From contig CAVTZF010000016.1 of assembly GCA_963739095.1 (NCBI GenBank), forward strand, positions 62,001 to 126,000: DNA of 64,000 nucleotides, given 5' to 3'. Of the stretch, positions 62,138 to 64,000 are shown piece after piece; positions within the stretch are counted from its first letter, which is position 1; the number at the start of each line of letters is the position of its first letter. The notes beneath the pieces are model-generated. The model made no database searches and was not told the origin of the DNA. It worked only from the letters and a program-made list of their open reading frames with translations. A program made the translations under genes and the position numbers. Source of the stretch: JACVRW01 sp963739095 (GTDB lineage Bacteria > Actinomycetota > Thermoleophilia > Solirubrobacterales > Thermoleophilaceae).

Positions 62138-62527
62138 CTACGACCCGAGCGGGGCGCGCTCCATGCTGCGGCGATGGAAGAACGCCCCGAACGAGCCGGC
62201 CAGTACGGCGACGACCGAGATCGCGTAGGCCTGGAGCAACACGTCCAGCACGCGCGCCGGGGTCGAGATGGGGTTCGGCAGCTGAGACGAGACGGTCAGT
62301 AGCTGTGTGCTCGTCCAGAACAGGGCGTCGCCCAGGTTGGCGATTTCGGTCCCCGGAGCGTGTCGCTCGAAGAGAAGGATCAGCACGCTCGCGACGGCGT
62401 CCACCAGGATCGTCGCTCCGAGCACGAAGGCGATGCGGGAGCGCAGGTGCAGGTGAGCCGGCGTCGCAGCACGTAGGACGTCGCGTATCTCCCGCAGACC
62501 CCGGTGCCCCTCGTCGCTGGCTCTCAT
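62138..62527 (-). CDS. Two-helix ion-channel-like protein without a GYG filter
   Basis: 129 residues from ATG 62527: TM1 (32-53, IAFVLGATILVDAVASVLIL), pore-loop region (66-85) and TM2 (91-117, VLDVLLQAYAISVVAVLAGSF). The layout is that of Ion_trans_2 potassium channels, but the filter position TVGYG reads TVSSQ (78-82). Ion selectivity is therefore unclear. It starts 36 bp from the divergent DsbA-like gene. AACTAT shortly upstream with no Shine-Dalgarno hints at a leaderless mRNA. Confidence 0.7.
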   Translation of the reverse strand: MRASDEGHRGLREIRDVLRAATPAHLHLRSRIAFVLGATILVDAVASVLILLFERHAPGTEIANLGDALFWTSTQLLTVSSQLPNPISTPARVLDVLLQAYAISVVAVLAGSFGAFFHRRSMERAPLGS

Positions 62528-62563
62528 CGTCGGTTCATAGTTGCCGCCCACCGTGAGGAGCAG

Positions 62564-63259
62564 ATGAGAGCGCGACTCACCTACGGACGCGGCCCACGGC
62601 TCATCGCCGCCGCCTTCCTGGCGATTCTGATCGTCGCGACCGTGCTGGCCATCGCGCGCCCCGGCGCCCGCGGGAACTCGCAGGGCAGCCAGAGCACGGT
62701 CGGCGCGGAGTTCGCGGGAATCCCGCAGAAGGGCACGGTGCTCGGCGAGCCCCAGGCACCCGCGACGCTGGTGGAGTTCGCCGACCTGCAGTGCCCGTTC
62801 TGCGCGCAGTACGCCCGGGACGCGCTCCCCGGGCTGCTCCGCGACTGGGTGCGCACCGGCCGGCTGCGACTCGACCTGCGGCTCGTCTCGCTGATAGGCC
62901 CGGACTCGGAGCGGGCTGCCCGGATGGCCGGCGCCGCGGCTCTTCAGAATCGGCTCTGGCAGTTCTCCGAGCTGTTCTTCCTGAACCAGGGCACTGAGAA
63001 CTCGGGCTACGTGACCCCGGCGTTCCTGCGCGCGATCGCCAGCGCGACGCGCGGTCTCAACGCTCAGCGCGCGCTTGACACGCGCGGATCCGACTCCGTC
63101 ACGGCGCAGCTCCGTCGCGCGGACCAGAGCGCCGATCAACTTCACGTGTCGTCGACGCCGTCGTTCTTCCTGTTGCGACCCGGACATGCGCCCGTACCGC
63201 TACACCCGTCCGCGCTGACGGCGCAGGCCCTGTCGTCCGCGATCGAGGCCGCCCTGTGA
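62564..63259 (+). CDS. Membrane-anchored DsbA-like thiol oxidoreductase
   Basis: 231 residues from ATG 62564 with GAGGAG upstream. One N-terminal anchor (RLIAAAFLAILIVATVLAIA, about 12-31), then a thioredoxin_4 fold with active site C77-P-F-C80 in FADLQCPFCAQYARD and the cis-Pro loop VSSTPSFFLL. Extracytoplasmic disulfide exchange is the likely job. The next gene starts in its stop (GTGA). Confidence 0.87.
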   Translation: MRARLTYGRGPRLIAAAFLAILIVATVLAIARPGARGNSQGSQSTVGAEFAGIPQKGTVLGEPQAPATLVEFADLQCPFCAQYARDALPGLLRDWVRTGRLRLDLRLVSLIGPDSERAARMAGAAALQNRLWQFSELFFLNQGTENSGYVTPAFLRAIASATRGLNAQRALDTRGSDSVTAQLRRADQSADQLHVSSTPSFFLLRPGHAPVPLHPSALTAQALSSAIEAAL

Positions 63260-63537
63260 TCGCTGACTGCTCCTGCGGCGCCGTGTACTGGGCGGAGCCC
63301 CCGTTCTCGTCATGCCCGCGCTGCCATGCGTCGGTGCTCGGGCGCGCCAAGCTCGAGACCCTCGAGGAGTTCGAGACGCGCATTCTGAGCAACGTCGAGA
63401 CGAGGGCCCAGATGGCGAGTACGACGGGAGGAGGACCCGAAAGAGTCGCCTCCGGGACGACGACAGGGCCGCGCCCGGCAGAGACCATCAACCTGGTGCA
63501 GCAGCTCCACGCAAGCTCCGAGTCCGATGGCCCCTGA
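63256..63537 (+). CDS. Small zinc-ribbon protein
   Basis: 93 residues from GTG 63256. Two pairs of metal ligands, DCSCG and SCPRCH, form a rubredoxin-like knuckle at the N-terminus. The rest is polar and probably unstructured (STTGGGPERVASGTTTG), and the dyad element copy 6 lies inside this part. It overlaps the MMPL gene by 11 nt. Function unknown. Confidence 0.65.
   Translation: MIADCSCGAVYWAEPPFSSCPRCHASVLGRAKLETLEEFETRILSNVETRAQMASTTGGGPERVASGTTTGPRPAETINLVQQLHASSESDGP
63440..63466 (+). repeat. Dyad element copy 6, inside the zinc-ribbon gene
   Basis: AAAGA, then GTCGCC-N8-GACGAC, then AG, 27 nt long like copy 4. It ends 60 nt before the MMPL ATG. Its place in the low-complexity part of an otherwise coding gene suggests an internal promoter or operator for the MMPL gene. 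Confidence 0.6.
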
Positions 63538-64000
63538 ACGCGGGCTCGTGCCGCGTGTGGCGCGCTGGTGCGTCCAGCACCGCGGCCGCGTGCTGATCGT
63601 CTGGCTGGTCGTGATCGTCGCGGCGCTGGGAGTGATGTCCGGCGTAGGGACGCGTGCCGCCAACCAGTTCTCGCTGAGCGGAACCGAGTCGCAGCAGGCC
63701 CAGGATCTGCTGCAGCGATCGTTCCCGGCGCAGTCGGGCGACGTCGACCAGATCGTGTTTCGCGCCCGCCAAGGGCGGGTCACCAGTCCGCCGATTCGCG
63801 AGCGCATCGAGCCCGTCCTCGCTCGGGTCGCGCGCCTGCCTCACGTCAGCAGCGTGGTTGGTCCCTACGCCGCGGGCACGACGCAGATCTCCACGGACGG
63901 CCGGATCGCGTTCGCGACGGTGACCTTCGACAAGCAGGCGCCGGCGCTCTCGAAGGCGACGGTGGAGCGCGTGATCTCGACCGCCACGAAAGCCCGCTCG
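63527..64000 (+). CDS. MMPL-family transporter, N-terminal part (runs off the window)
   Basis: 158 residues visible from ATG 63527. After a short cytoplasmic start (PRVARWCVQHRGRVLIVWL) comes TM1 (VVIVAALGVMSGVG), then the first periplasmic domain with QFSLSGTESQQAQDLLQRSF and VARLPHVSSVVGPYA, as in actinobacterial RND/MMPL proteins. They export lipids or drugs by proton motive force. The frame is open to the right edge. Confidence 0.88.
   Translation, partial: MAPERGLVPRVARWCVQHRGRVLIVWLVVIVAALGVMSGVGTRAANQFSLSGTESQQAQDLLQRSFPAQSGDVDQIVFRARQGRVTSPPIRERIEPVLARVARLPHVSSVVGPYAAGTTQISTDGRIAFATVTFDKQAPALSKATVERVISTATKARS

Noticed and set aside
1..64000. tRNA, rRNA, CRISPR, IS elements or prophage
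   Set aside because: No T-loop consensus, no regular repeat-spacer pattern, and no transposase, integrase or phage structural motif was seen on either strand.

Overview
The window is about 70% G+C, uses GTG starts freely and overlaps stops with starts (ATGA, GTGA). It carries actinobacterial-type families: an F420-type LLM oxidoreductase, a PucR regulator, PPK2, a CcmE with a Cys-based haem site, and COG4315 lipoproteins. I read it as the chromosome of an actinobacterium, most likely of the Thermoleophilia/Solirubrobacterales type. That placement is inference from gene style; no rRNA, tRNA, CRISPR array or intact mobile element is visible.

Layout. 1-9.5 kb: a MerR regulator with a divergent target gene, a DMT transporter, a decayed GH15 hydrolase, a DUF1772 protein, a cupin-NmrA in-frame fusion, a frameshifted AAA/LuxR regulator, a Tat-exported isomerase-like protein, and a formyltransferase-like protein. 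9.5-17.4 kb: PPK2, then a tightly overlapping purine-catabolism operon (three-subunit xanthine dehydrogenase, fused OHCU decarboxylase-uricase, HIU hydrolase, allantoate amidohydrolase, DUF3830). 17.4-21.5 kb: a four-gene redox cassette (CCG iron-sulfur protein, GlcD-like flavoprotein, an 88-residue unknown, LLM oxidoreductase). 21.5-25.6 kb: a graveyard of fragments from about seven unrelated genes. 25.6-31.4 kb: acetamidase/formamidase with a MoaD-like neighbour, UBP zinc finger, ASCH protein, and an amidoligase cluster (GCS2 ligase, class I GATase, circularly permuted ATP-grasp). 31.5-35.1 kb: frameshifted GH2, Na+/H+ antiporter and cupin. 35.1-38 kb: cytochrome c maturation genes (ccmE, ccmF, ccmI-like). 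38-44 kb: a copper-radical-oxidase-like secreted protein, secG, and tldE/tldD behind a small basic peptide gene. 44-56 kb: CBS protein, CapA-like protein, PucR regulator divergent from a desaturase, Tim44-like protein, a secreted three-repeat protein, M28 peptidase, cysteine hydrolase, VOC protein, an intact GH15, and an SRPBCC protein. 56-64 kb: a set with a stress or cell-envelope look (MFS exporter, COG4315 lipoprotein, FtsH, small channel, DsbA-like protein, MMPL transporter, two small unknowns).

The most notable signal in the last region is a dyad element, GTCGYC-N8-GACGAC with an AAAGA flank. It precedes several genes at fixed short distances and looks like the operator of an undescribed local regulon.

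Many genes carry single-base frameshifts (LuxR, GH2, antiporter, small cupin, galactose-oxidase-like, lipoprotein) while neighbours are intact. Whether these are true decay or residual sequencing errors cannot be settled from the sequence alone.
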